64,000 bases of DNA, from NCBI RefSeq assembly GCF_014692675.1, contig NZ_JABFCZ010000029.1:1-64000 (forward strand). Reading direction: 5' to 3'. Position numbers and translations under genes: made by a program. How positions within the stretch are numbered: position 1 is the first letter of the stretch; every line of letters begins with the position of its first letter. Origin of the DNA: Roseibium aggregatum. GTDB taxonomy: Bacteria > Pseudomonadota > Alphaproteobacteria > Rhizobiales > Stappiaceae. The notes beneath the pieces are model-generated. The model was not told the DNA's origin, made no database searches, and saw only the letters and a list, made by a program, of their open reading frames with translations. Shown piece after piece: positions 15,178-24,031 of this stretch.

Positions 15178-18100
15178 ATGGGGATCAGGTTTTTTTCCGA
15201 CAGGAACCGTCCGGTTCATCTCGGTCCCTATCCGCTTGAACGCCTGAGACGGCAATCGGCCCTGCCGGATCTCTCCGCCGTGAAGGCGATGCGGCCGCTC
15301 AGCTTCCACCGTCCGCAAGAACCGGAAAGCATCGTCAACGCCATGGGCGAATACCAGGCGATGATGGACGCGATCCGCGACGGGCTGGTCAACAGGACGC
15401 AATCCGAGATCCCCGCGGACCCCCAGGAACGCGCAAATCACCTGAAGGCCTTCGGCTATTTCAGCGATGCGTCCATGATCGGCACCGGCCCTTTGCCGCA
15501 AGAGGCGCTTCTTTCCGAACCGTTCCGAAACCCGGATATCGACCGGCTCGCCCATGACCTGAAGACCCGCCAGACCAAGACGCTTGCCTCCGGCATCGAC
15601 ATGATCATGGCCGACCTGAAGGAAAGCATGGAAGCGCCGCCGCGCGACATCGACGGCCACAAGCACGCGATCGTCTTCCTCTACGAGCATTTCCGCGATC
15701 CGAACCCGGACGAGCCGGGCGGAGACTGGATCCGCAATGCCCAGGCCCATCGCGGCGCCCTGAGGGCGACCGAGACCGCGGTGGTGATCGCCAATTACAT
15801 CCGTCTGCTCGGTTTCGATGCCCGTGCTCATACCGCAAGTTCCTCCGATGTGGATCTCGGCAAGCTGGCGGCCGCCGCCGGTCTGGTGAGCGCGGAAGAC
15901 GGCGCGCTGGTCGCGCCCTGGCTCGGCACAAGGTTTAGTCTTGCGGCGATCACCACCGAAATGGAGATCGCCCATGACGCGCCGCTGGTACCGATGGGCA
16001 AACAGCCCTGGTTCAGCACGCTCGGCCCCGCCTGGTGGCTCGGCAAGGGCTTTGCCAAGAACGCCTTCAACCGGGACCCTTACGCGACCCGCGATTATGT
16101 CGCCGGTGCCCATCCGTTTGAAAAGCTGAAGCGGGTCGACACACCGACCACCTATATCGATGAGGCCAACGTGGCCCGCGTACCCAAGCGCGCCGACATG
16201 TTCGCCCGCGCCCAGTTCGGCGATATGGGTAAGGCCTGCCAGGACGGCGCCAAGGGCGGGCATTATGCCCGCAAGGCGGCGCCCAGTTTCGCTCAACGCC
16301 GCGCGCTCGGCGCCTTCGTGTTGCTGCAGGACGGACCGGCGAACCCGGACGGCGCGAAGCCGAGCGATGCGGAACGCAACGCGGCCAACATCAAGGCGGC
16401 GACCTATTTCCTCGGTGTCGATGCGGTCGGCCTGTCCCGCTGCTCGGACTGGACCTGGTATTCCCACGATGCCGCCGGCGAGCCGCTTGACCCGCCCCAC
16501 GACCAGGCGGTGTCGATGATCATCGACCAGGGCTACGAGACCATGGAGGGGGCGTCCGGCGACGACTGGATTTCCGTCGCCCAGTCCATGCGCGCCTACC
16601 TGCGCTTCTCCCTGCTCGGCGGCGTGATCGCCAGGCAAATCCGCAATCTCGGCTACAAGGCCAAGGCGCATTCGGTGATGGACGGCGAGGTGCTGCAGCC
16701 GCCGCTGTTGCTTCTCTCCGGTCTCGGCGAGGTCAGCCGCATCGGCGAGGTGATCCTGAACCCCTATCTCGGGCCCCGGCTAAAGTCCGGCGTGGTCACG
16801 ACGACCATGCCCATCGCCCACGACCGGCCGATCGACTTCGGCCTGCAGAACTTTTGCGAAAACTGCAACAAATGCGCCCGCGAATGCCCGTCAGGGGCGA
16901 TCACCGCCGGGCCGAAGCTGATGTTCAACGGCTACGAGATCTGGAAGTCCGACAGCCAGAAATGCGCCACCTACCGCATCGCCACCCCCGGCGGAGCCAT
17001 GTGCGGCCGCTGCATGAAGACCTGCCCGTGGAACCTGGAGGGCTTGTTCGCCGAAGCGCCGTTCCGCTGGGCGGCATCGAATATTCCCGCTGCCGCACCC
17101 CTGCTCGCGCGGTTGGACGACGCAGTCGGCAACGGCGGCCTTAACGACGTGAAGAAATGGTGGTGGGACATCGAGCTGGAGGAGGACGGCGCCTACCGGC
17201 CGACGAAACATCCGCTCAACCGCCGCGACCTGCAGAAGGATCTGGACCTGAAATACGAGGACCAGACCATGGCCGTCTATCCGGCGCCGCTCGCCCCGCA
17301 CCCCTGGCCCTATCCGTTCCCCATGGACCGCGAGGCTGGCATCGAGGCCTATCAGGCCATGGTGACGGCGGAGGAATACCAAGCGCGTCTAGCCGCCGGC
17401 GATGCGTCCGTCATTCACCGCTACGTCAATGACGGCGACAGTCCGGTGATCCGGGTCGAGGTCTCAAAGGCGGAGAAGATGACGCCGGACGTCACCAAGT
17501 ACGAGTTCCGTACCCTCGACGGCAGCGACCTGCCCGAATGGACCGCCGGCGCCCATCTCGACATCGTCGTCGCCCCGGAATTCCTGCGCCAGTATTCGAT
17601 GTCCGGCGATCCGGCCGACCGGTCGGCATACCAGATTGCGGTGCTGCGCGAGGATCACGGCCGTGGCGGGTCGAAGCTGATGCACCGGATCTTTTCCGAA
17701 GGCCGCAAGATCTTCATCTCACGGCCGATCAACCATTTCGAGCTGGACGAGACCGCAACGAAAAGCTTCCTCATGGGCGGCGGCATTGGCATCACCCCGA
17801 TGATCGCCTTCGCCCACCGCCTGTATGCGTTGGGTCGGGACTTCGAACTGCATTATTCGGCAAGCCGAAAGGACGGTGCCGGCTTCCTGGAAGACCTGCC
17901 GAAGGTCCCCTGGGCCGACAAGGTGCGTTACCACTTCTCCGACGAGGGCACCCGCGCCGACCTGGATGCGGTCCTGAACGGCTACCGCGACGGCTGGCAC
18001 GTCTACACCTGCGGCCCGGACCGCTACATGACCGGCGTGATCGACGCCGCCACCCGCCAGGGCTTCCCGGAAGAGGCGCGGCACCTTGAATATTTCTCCG

Positions 18101-18390
18101 TGCCGGAACAGCCGGACTACGTGAACCATGACTTCATTTTGAAGCTGAAGGACGGCCGCGAGCTGCTGGTCCCGGAAGATCACACCGCCGCCGATGTCCT
18201 CAACGCCAACGGCTTCCACATCGACATCAAGTGCTCCGACGGCATCTGCGGCGTCTGCAAATGCGGCCTCGTCTCTGGCGAGGTCGAGCACCGTGACTTC
18301 GTGCTGTCAAAGAAACAGCGCGAGACGTCAATCATCCTCTGCCAGAGCCGGGCAAAGGACGAGGGCGGGGTGATCGAGATCGATTTGTGA
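15178..18390 (+). CDS. self-sufficient cytoplasmic reductive dehalogenase fused to oxidoreductase
   Basis: 1070 residues from ATG 15178 (GGAGGA eight bases upstream; a GTG at 15172 is too close to that site). No Tat signal, so it is cytoplasmic, unlike respiratory RdhA. Residues ~1-650 are the corrinoid-dependent dehalogenase part, ending in two [4Fe-4S] motifs: C560-C563-C566-C570, and C596 with C609-C612-C616. Residues ~770-970 form an FMN/NAD reductase (RQYSMSG, GGGIGITP, TCGPDRYM). Residues ~980-1070 form a plant-type [2Fe-2S] domain with C1019, C1024, C1027 and C1055. This is the NpRdhA/BhbA type, which removes halogen from aromatics (for example bromophenols) with NAD(P)H. Residues ~161-290 and ~441-556 look like an internal duplication. 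No membrane anchor gene (rdhB) is nearby, as expected. Confidence 0.9.
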   Translation: MGIRFFSDRNRPVHLGPYPLERLRRQSALPDLSAVKAMRPLSFHRPQEPESIVNAMGEYQAMMDAIRDGLVNRTQSEIPADPQERANHLKAFGYFSDASMIGTGPLPQEALLSEPFRNPDIDRLAHDLKTRQTKTLASGIDMIMADLKESMEAPPRDIDGHKHAIVFLYEHFRDPNPDEPGGDWIRNAQAHRGALRATETAVVIANYIRLLGFDARAHTASSSDVDLGKLAAAAGLVSAEDGALVAPWLGTRFSLAAITTEMEIAHDAPLVPMGKQPWFSTLGPAWWLGKGFAKNAFNRDPYATRDYVAGAHPFEKLKRVDTPTTYIDEANVARVPKRADMFARAQFGDMGKACQDGAKGGHYARKAAPSFAQRRALGAFVLLQDGPANPDGAKPSDAERNAANIKAATYFLGVDAVGLSRCSDWTWYSHDAAGEPLDPPHDQAVSMIIDQGYETMEGASGDDWISVAQSMRAYLRFSLLGGVIARQIRNLGYKAKAHSVMDGEVLQPPLLLLSGLGEVSRIGEVILNPYLGPRLKSGVVTTTMPIAHDRPIDFGLQNFCENCNKCARECPSGAITAGPKLMFNGYEIWKSDSQKCATYRIATPGGAMCGRCMKTCPWNLEGLFAEAPFRWAASNIPAAAPLLARLDDAVGNGGLNDVKKWWWDIELEEDGAYRPTKHPLNRRDLQKDLDLKYEDQTMAVYPAPLAPHPWPYPFPMDREAGIEAYQAMVTAEEYQARLAAGDASVIHRYVNDGDSPVIRVEVSKAEKMTPDVTKYEFRTLDGSDLPEWTAGAHLDIVVAPEFLRQYSMSGDPADRSAYQIAVLREDHGRGGSKLMHRIFSEGRKIFISRPINHFELDETATKSFLMGGGIGITPMIAFAHRLYALGRDFELHYSASRKDGAGFLEDLPKVPWADKVRYHFSDEGTRADLDAVLNGYRDGWHVYTCGPDRYMTGVIDAATRQGFPEEARHLEYFSVPEQPDYVNHDFILKLKDGRELLVPEDHTAADVLNANGFHIDIKCSDGICGVCKCGLVSGEVEHRDFVLSKKQRETSIILCQSRAKDEGGVIEIDL

Positions 18391-18409
18391 GGAACGCCCC
18401 GTTCAAATG

Positions 18410-19192
18410 CTACCGGGTGAACGCCCGGGCCAGGTTCCGGGCGGCTTCCAGACTGGTCTCGTCGCTCCCCTGCAAATCCACCAGCCGGGCCGACGCGACA
18501 TCGGTCTCGGTGAAATCGGTGCCCGTGACCGACGCTCCGGTCAGGTTCGCGCCGGCGAGTGAGGCTGTGGTGAGGTTGGCACCGTCGAGGTGGGCGCCTT
18601 TCAGGTCGGCGAATTCAAGCACCGCACGCAGGAGGTTCGTCCCCGTGAAGTCTGCGCCCTCGGCCTTTGCCCCGGTCAGGTCTGCGCGCATCAGGCCCAT
18701 GGACTGGTTCTTCAGGTCGGCACCGAGATCGGCGTTGGTGAACCGCGCTCCGGTCAGGTCGGCGCGGGAGAAATTGGCCGGCGCGCGTGCTTCCGACAGA
18801 TCCGCGTCCCGGAGCGAGGCGTCCTGAAGCTGGGTCTGGAACAGGTGCGCGCCCTTGAGGCTCGCCCCATCGAAATGCCCTTTAAGCGCCCAGGCCTGAT
18901 CGAGCACCGCCCCGTCCAGCCGCGCGTCGCTCAGATCGGTGCCGTTCAGCCGCGCGCCGCGAAAGCTTGCGCCGTGAAAATCGAGCCCGGACAGATCGAG
19001 CCCGTTGAGTCGGGCGTGGTCGAACACCGCCGCCCCCGGCTGCGCGGCCAGGCGCGCCTCCACCTCGGCACGGGTCATGTCCGCCTCGGTCATCGCCGGC
19101 GAGGTCAGGTCGATCCCGGACATGAGCGATTGCGAGGCGGCCGGTCCCGACATGGCAAGCGCCACCGCAACAACGGCAAGTCTGATACGCAT
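18410..19192 (-). CDS. exported pentapeptide-repeat protein
   Basis: 260 residues from ATG 19192; upstream in-frame codons reach into the IclR gene and are unlikely. A signal peptide covers about residues 1-20 (MRIRLAVVAVALAMSGPAAS). The body is built from A(D/N)LxG/xF units such as LNGLDLSGLDFHGASFRGARLNGTDLSD in sequence, which fold as a right-handed quadrilateral beta helix. About 30 repeats can be counted roughly. Function is unknown; pentapeptide proteins act as scaffolds or, when cytoplasmic, as DNA mimics, but an exported one cannot protect gyrase. It is convergent with the rdhA-type gene, 19 bases apart, so linkage may be positional only. Confidence 0.8.
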   Translation of the reverse strand: MRIRLAVVAVALAMSGPAASQSLMSGIDLTSPAMTEADMTRAEVEARLAAQPGAAVFDHARLNGLDLSGLDFHGASFRGARLNGTDLSDARLDGAVLDQAWALKGHFDGASLKGAHLFQTQLQDASLRDADLSEARAPANFSRADLTGARFTNADLGADLKNQSMGLMRADLTGAKAEGADFTGTNLLRAVLEFADLKGAHLDGANLTTASLAGANLTGASVTGTDFTETDVASARLVDLQGSDETSLEAARNLARAFTR

Positions 19193-19248
19193 TCTGGCTT
19201 TCCTCCCGCCAGCGTAACTAGGCCGTCGGTGACGTCTTTCCAGTCTGG

Positions 19249-19956
19249 TTACGCGTTCGTGATCTCGCCTGCGTCCGTCTCCAACTGCGCCCTCAACGTC
19301 TCCGCTGCTTCCCGCACGAGCCGCGCAGTCTTTTCCGTTTCCAGACCTTCCAGGGCGACAACGCCGATAGAACATTCCAGGCCCGGTAGTCCCGGTCCGG
19401 AGAGCTTTAGGGGACTTGCGACGCCGACCGCGCCGGTCTGCAATTCGCCCCTGGTGACGCTGTAACCGTCAGCGCGTGCGCGTGTGACCGCTTCCGGTTC
19501 GTCGTCGGCCGGAGGCCGGCCGGCAAGGATCGCGATACCGGCCGCACCCCGGTTGAGCGGATGGCGGGTGCCGAGCCGGTAGTGGATGTTGAGGAACGTG
19601 TCGCGCGGTTCGGCAACGAGGATGGCGACGCCTTCCTCGCCTTGCGCGAGGCAAAGGAATGCCGTGGCGCCGGAAGCATCGGCCAGTTGGTCGATGACCG
19701 GGCGGGCAAGGGTCCTGAGCGGGGTTTCTGCTGTGGCGCCGAGCGCGAAGATGCCGCTGCCCAGGATCAGCCGCCCGTCCGGCAGCCGGTAGACCATCTG
19801 GTGCGCCTCCAGCGTGCCGGCGATGCGGTAGGCGATGGCCCGGTGCACGCCGAGCCGCTTCGCCAGTTCTGAAATCTTCAGTCCGTCCCGGCTTTCCGCC
19901 ACCGCGCGCAAGGCGATCAGGCCCCGGTCCAGGGTTTGCAGTCGGGTTGTTTCCAT
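19249..19956 (-). CDS. IclR-type transcriptional regulator next to the P450 gene
   Basis: 235 residues from ATG 19956 (METTRLQTLDRGL); a start at 20061 would add 35 residues not typical of the family. The helix-turn-helix covers about residues 8-70 (LKISELAKRLGVHRAIAYRIAGTLEAHQMV). The effector domain follows, with the family's PLNRGAAGIAIL and LQTGAVGVASPL patches. It diverges from the P450-reductase gene, and two identical 11-base sequences (20297-20307 and 20318-20328) stand in the gap, a likely operator. Effector unknown; the target is probably the P450 gene and perhaps itself. Confidence 0.8.
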   Translation of the reverse strand: METTRLQTLDRGLIALRAVAESRDGLKISELAKRLGVHRAIAYRIAGTLEAHQMVYRLPDGRLILGSGIFALGATAETPLRTLARPVIDQLADASGATAFLCLAQGEEGVAILVAEPRDTFLNIHYRLGTRHPLNRGAAGIAILAGRPPADDEPEAVTRARADGYSVTRGELQTGAVGVASPLKLSGPGLPGLECSIGVVALEGLETEKTARLVREAAETLRAQLETDAGEITNA

Positions 19957-20357
19957 GTCCGGTCCCGATAAGGCCTCTTCTTCTATCTTGCCGCTTGCGC
20001 CCTTCGCCCTTTCGATATTGGGAAGGCGCGTTTTATCGAATGCGCCGGCAACAGGCTCCAAATTACCTCTCCCATGGGGAGAGGTCGGAGCGCAGCTCCG
20101 GGTGTGGGGATATAGCCTGTCCGTATCCCCGAGAGTTTTGTTCCCCTCACCCCAGCCCTCTCCCCATGGGAGAGGGAGCCAGGCCTTGCCATGTGCAGTT
20201 CCCTGCCCCTCAAGGGGGGAGAGGGGAGCAAGGTGCGAAGCAGCGCCATCGCTGCGGTCGCTCGAGAGGATCCGCGGATTGCCGCCAATTCAATTGTGTG
20301 CGATAATAAAACAAAAATGTGCGATAATCGAGACAATTCTTTTTGCGGGAGAGAAAA
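19957..20357. other. divergent control region with hairpin repeats
   Basis: About 400 bases between the IclR and P450 genes. The IclR-side part holds dispersed hairpin motifs: ACCTCTCC/GGAGAGGT at 20065-20085 and CCCTCTCC/GGGAGAGGG near 20157-20178, the latter within a CCCTCACCCCAGCCCTCTCC block common between genes in Rhizobiales. The P450-side 60 bases are AT-rich and hold the direct-repeat operator. No gene is supported. Confidence 0.5.
20297..20328 (+). promoter_or_regulatory. tandem 11-base operator candidate
   Basis: TGTGCGATAAT occurs at 20297-20307 and again at 20318-20328, start to start 21 bases, i.e. two helical turns. The surrounding DNA is AT-rich and lies 30-60 bases before the P450 start, where a regulator would act. 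Assignment to the IclR protein is inference from position. Confidence 0.6.
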
Positions 20358-22688
20358 ATGGCGGAAACGGCCGGGGAAATCGGGAGCAAGTCGGGCGGTT
20401 GTCCGGTAAGCGGGCACGGCGGTTCCGGCTGTCCGGTGTCGGAGCTTGCCGCCAATTTCGATGCCTTCGAGGGGCCCTACCAGGTCGATCCGGCCGAGGC
20501 GCTGCGCTGGTCGCGCGATCAGCTGCCGGTCTTCTACAGCCCGAAGCTCGGCTACTGGATCGTCAGCCGCTACGACGACATCAAGGCCGTCTTCCGCGAC
20601 AACATCCTGTTCTCGCCCAAGAACGTCCTGGAAAAGATCTCGCCCGCGATCCCCGAAGCCATGGAGGTTCTGAAGGGCTACGGCTATGCCATGAACCGTA
20701 CCATGGTGAACGAGGACGAGCCGGCCCATATGGAGCGCCGCCGCGCCCTGATCGGCCATTTCCTGCCTGAAAATCTCGCGGCGAACCAGGAGATGATCCG
20801 CCGCCTGACCCGCGAGAAGGTCGATGCCTTCATCGACTGCGGCCGGGTCGATCTGGTCGATGCCATGCTCTACGAGGTGCCGCTCAACGTGGCGCTGCAT
20901 TTCCTCGGCGTGCCCGAGGACGAGATCGCCGTCCTGCGCAATTTCTCGCTCGCCCATTCGGTCAACACCTGGGGCAAGCCGACGCCGGAAAAGCAGATCG
21001 AGGTGGCGCATTCGGTCGGCAAGTTCTGGCAATATGCCGGCTCGGTCATCGAAAAGATGAAGGCGGAACCGGACGGCCGGGGCTGGATGCATGAAACCAT
21101 CCGCAAGAACGCCGAGATACCCGACGTGGTGCCGGACAGCTACGTCCATTCCATGATGATGGCGATCATCGTCGCCGCCCACGAGACGACCTCGCTTGCC
21201 TCCGCCAACATGTTCAAGACCCTGCTCAGCCACCGCGAAGCCTGGGACGATATCTGCGCCGATCCGTCACTGATCCCGAATGCGGTCGAGGAATGCCTGC
21301 GCTATGCCGGCTCCATCGTTGCCTGGCGCCGGCAGACTACCGGGCCGGCACGGGTGGGCGATGTCGATCTGCCGGAAGGCGCGAAACTTCTGATCGTTCA
21401 GGCGTCGGCCAACCAGGACGAACGCCATTTCGAGGATGGCGACACCTTCGACATCTACCGCGACAACGCGGTCGATCACCTGACCTTCGGCTACGGCGCC
21501 CACCAGTGCATGGGAAAGAACATCGGCCGCATGGAAATGCGCATCTTCCTGGAGGAGGTGACGCGCCGGCTGCCCCATCTGCGCCTGGCCGAGCAGGAGT
21601 TCAGCTATCTTCCCAACACCTCGTTCCGCGGTCCCGATCATCTTTGGGTCGAGTGGGACTCGTCGGAAAATCCCGAACGCCGCGATCCCGGCCTGCTGGA
21701 CCGGACATTGGAGTTCCCCGTCGGCGCGCCGGCGCGCAAGGACATCGCCCGCCGGATCAGGGTGACCGGTGTCCAGACCGTCGCCGACAGGATCGTTCAG
21801 CTGACCGTCGAGGATGCCCATGGCCGCGCCTTGCCGAACTGGAGCCCCGGCGCCCATATCGAGCTTTGCCTCGGCGGCTACGACCGCAAGTATTCGCTCT
21901 GCGGCGCGCCGGGCGAGAACGCCTATACGGTCGCGGTCCTGCGTGAGGACGAGGGCCGGGGCGGGTCGCGTTATATCCACGACACGGTGAAGCCCGGCAT
22001 GGAAATCCGGATGCGCGGGCCGCACAACCTGTTCCGCCTGGACGAGGACGCGGAGCATTACCTGCTTGTCGCCGGCGGTATCGGCATCACGCCGATTCTG
22101 GCCATGGCCGACCGGCTGAAGGCGCTCGGCAAACCTTACCAGCTGCATTACGCCGGCCGGTCCCGCGCGGCCATGGCCTTTGTCGATCGCGCCGCCCGCG
22201 ACCATGGTGCGGCATTGAGCGTTCATGCCAGGGAGGACGGGGCGCGGATGGACCTGCCCGGCCTCGTCGGTGCCTTGCCCGAAGGCGGCCGGATCTACGC
22301 CTGCGGTCCGGAACGCATGATCACCGCGCTGGAGGATCTGACGTCAGGCCTGCCCGAAGGCACTCTGCGCTTCGAGCATTTCTCTTCCCATAACACCGGC
22401 CTCGACCCGGAAAAGGAACAGGCCTTCGAGGCAGAACTGAGCGACTCCGGCCTGACCGTGCAGGTAGCCGCCGACCAGACGCTGCTCGATGCCATCCGCG
22501 CGGCCGGCATCGATGTCGCCAGCGATTGCTGCGAGGGACTGTGCGGCAGTTGCGAGGTGCAGGTGCTCGACGGCGACGTCGACCACCGCGACGTGGTGCT
22601 CAGCCGGTCCGAGCGGGCGGAAAACAACCGCATGATGGCCTGCTGCTCCAGGGCGAAGAATGGCGGGCGGCTCAGGCTCGGTCTTTAG
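20358..22688 (+). CDS. self-sufficient cytochrome P450 fused to phthalate-type reductase (CYP116B-like)
   Basis: 776 residues from ATG 20358 with GGGAGAG upstream. The heme domain (~1-440) has the I-helix AHETT (274-278) and the heme-binding FGYGAHQCMG with Cys384. An FMN/NADH reductase follows (RKYSLCG, GGIGITP, ACGPERM). The C-terminal [2Fe-2S] domain carries CCEGLCGSCEVQV and a late ACC. This class VII layout (P450RhF family) hydroxylates or O-dealkylates aromatics and some alkanes with NAD(P)H and oxygen without separate partners. It is divergent from an IclR regulator. The reductase half closely resembles that of the dehalogenase 2 kb away (both read VLRED-x-GRGGS and HRD-x-VLS). Substrate unknown; a role on the same aromatic compounds is a hypothesis. 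Confidence 0.92.
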   Translation: MAETAGEIGSKSGGCPVSGHGGSGCPVSELAANFDAFEGPYQVDPAEALRWSRDQLPVFYSPKLGYWIVSRYDDIKAVFRDNILFSPKNVLEKISPAIPEAMEVLKGYGYAMNRTMVNEDEPAHMERRRALIGHFLPENLAANQEMIRRLTREKVDAFIDCGRVDLVDAMLYEVPLNVALHFLGVPEDEIAVLRNFSLAHSVNTWGKPTPEKQIEVAHSVGKFWQYAGSVIEKMKAEPDGRGWMHETIRKNAEIPDVVPDSYVHSMMMAIIVAAHETTSLASANMFKTLLSHREAWDDICADPSLIPNAVEECLRYAGSIVAWRRQTTGPARVGDVDLPEGAKLLIVQASANQDERHFEDGDTFDIYRDNAVDHLTFGYGAHQCMGKNIGRMEMRIFLEEVTRRLPHLRLAEQEFSYLPNTSFRGPDHLWVEWDSSENPERRDPGLLDRTLEFPVGAPARKDIARRIRVTGVQTVADRIVQLTVEDAHGRALPNWSPGAHIELCLGGYDRKYSLCGAPGENAYTVAVLREDEGRGGSRYIHDTVKPGMEIRMRGPHNLFRLDEDAEHYLLVAGGIGITPILAMADRLKALGKPYQLHYAGRSRAAMAFVDRAARDHGAALSVHAREDGARMDLPGLVGALPEGGRIYACGPERMITALEDLTSGLPEGTLRFEHFSSHNTGLDPEKEQAFEAELSDSGLTVQVAADQTLLDAIRAAGIDVASDCCEGLCGSCEVQVLDGDVDHRDVVLSRSERAENNRMMACCSRAKNGGRLRLGL

Positions 22689-22803
22689 CGGCCGGTCGCG
22701 ACGATCATTCGCTAAAGGTCCGAATTCCCCGATTTTGATCGACATCAAGTCGCCTGTTTTGGATGGTGTTATTCTACACTCATGAATTGAGGCGCGCTTC
22801 TTC

Positions 22804-23193
22804 ATGGCAATCGGCAATACCAGCGGGATCAGCAGACAGACGACGGCATGGCGCCGGATGTCGGGGGTCTGCGTCTGCCTGCTGGCGCTGGCGATGCTTG
22901 CGTTCGGCCATCTCGACCCGCCGTCGATGCCAATGTCTCATGGCGGCTATGCGGTGACGGCCTCCGCCGCTCATTCTGACAGCCACATGCCGACGAGCCA
23001 CATGCCCCGGGAACATGCAGCCACACCGGGACATTGCATGCATCATGGCAATTGCGCCTTTCACGGCGTGGTTCCGGTCGTGTTCACCCTGATGCCGCCC
23101 GCAGCTTCGGCCCAACTCCTGGTCGATGAACGGGCCGGTCTTCCGCGCGTGATCTCGCCGCTGCAGCATCCTCCCAAAATGCTTGGCGCCTGA
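22804..23193 (+). CDS. small exported or membrane-anchored His/Met-rich protein
   Basis: 129 residues from ATG 22804; ATG 22858 is an alternative. An N-terminal hydrophobic stretch (residues ~19-36, VCVCLLALAMLAFG) could be a signal or anchor. The middle is unusually rich in His and Met (HSDSHMPTSHMPREHAATPGHCMHHGNC in parts) with two cysteines, suitable for Cu+/Cu2+ binding. No named family is recognised. The gene leads a run of similar small proteins, with the Met-rich EF-hand protein next. Promoter-like AT-rich sequence precedes it. Metal role is inference from composition and company. Confidence 0.6.
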   Translation: MAIGNTSGISRQTTAWRRMSGVCVCLLALAMLAFGHLDPPSMPMSHGGYAVTASAAHSDSHMPTSHMPREHAATPGHCMHHGNCAFHGVVPVVFTLMPPAASAQLLVDERAGLPRVISPLQHPPKMLGA

Positions 23194-23383
23194 CCGGCAT
23201 CCTGTACCGAAGATGCCGTTGTCCGGTCTCACCGGCTTTCAGCCTCCTTTCCCCTCTGGGTGAGCCTGATCGGCGATGATGGACGGAATTCCACGGGCGG
23301 AGCCCGTGCGCACCCCCCCTTGAAGAAAGACGGATCATCGATCGGCATCAACGCGATCGGATCCGGAAAAATGGAGATGAACC

Positions 23384-23944
23384 ATGAAGAAGATCCTTTT
23401 GACGTCCGCTTGTGCCCTCATGCTTGCCGCTGCGGCAGGCGCTGCGGAGGCGCATCAGAGCGGAAACATGATGGGCCAGTCGGGCAACATGATGGGTCAG
23501 CCGGGCACGATGATGGGCCAGTCCGGTCCGATGACGGCTCAGTCCGGCCCGGGCATGATGACGGATCAGGACAATAACCAGGCCCGGCCGATGCCCGGCT
23601 ACGGATACGGCCGGCGCGGCAACATGCCGTGGGGCTACCACGGCCACATGGGACCGGGAATGATGTACGGCCGTGGCGGGGGCTACGGCATGGGTCCCGG
23701 AATGATGGGGTCCGGCATGATGGGAAATGGCATGATGGGGCGCGGCATGATGGGGCCGCAGATGATGATCCTGATGATGGACACCAACGGTGACGGCAAG
23801 CTGTCCCTGGAGGAATTCCAGGCGATCCATGGCCGGATGTTCAAGTACCTCGACAAGAACGGCGACGGTCAGCTCACCCCGGACGAGATCCGGAAAAACT
23901 GGCAGGACGACGACGATGGGGATGAAGGCGGCGACGCCAAATAA
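23384..23944 (+). CDS. exported methionine-rich protein with paired EF-hands
   Basis: 186 residues. A signal peptide covers about residues 1-23 (LLTSACALMLAAAAGAAEA). It is followed by short repeats of GNMMGQ/GTMMGQ type, then a GMMG-rich stretch near residues 100-125, which could bind Cu+ through methionine sulfur. The last 60 residues carry two complete EF-hand loops, DTNGDGKLSLEE and DKNGDGQLTPDE, which bind Ca2+. The acidic C-terminus (DDDDGDEGGDAK) follows. It should be a periplasmic metal buffer or sensor; the combination of a Met-rich linker and EF-hands is uncommon. Sits between two other small metal-type genes. Confidence 0.7.
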   Translation: MKKILLTSACALMLAAAAGAAEAHQSGNMMGQSGNMMGQPGTMMGQSGPMTAQSGPGMMTDQDNNQARPMPGYGYGRRGNMPWGYHGHMGPGMMYGRGGGYGMGPGMMGSGMMGNGMMGRGMMGPQMMILMMDTNGDGKLSLEEFQAIHGRMFKYLDKNGDGQLTPDEIRKNWQDDDDGDEGGDAK

Positions 23945-24031
23945 CCTCCATACGTCCTTCTCCGTGTCGATGCGGCGCCGGGGCTTGTCTCCGGCGCCTG
24001 TCCCGAACCGTCAGACGGAAGGAACAGACCC

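Noticed and set aside
19957..20061. Extended N-terminus of the IclR regulator (35 extra residues)
   Set aside because: Family starts at the Thr/Arg-Leu-Gln-Thr segment; the extension is atypical.
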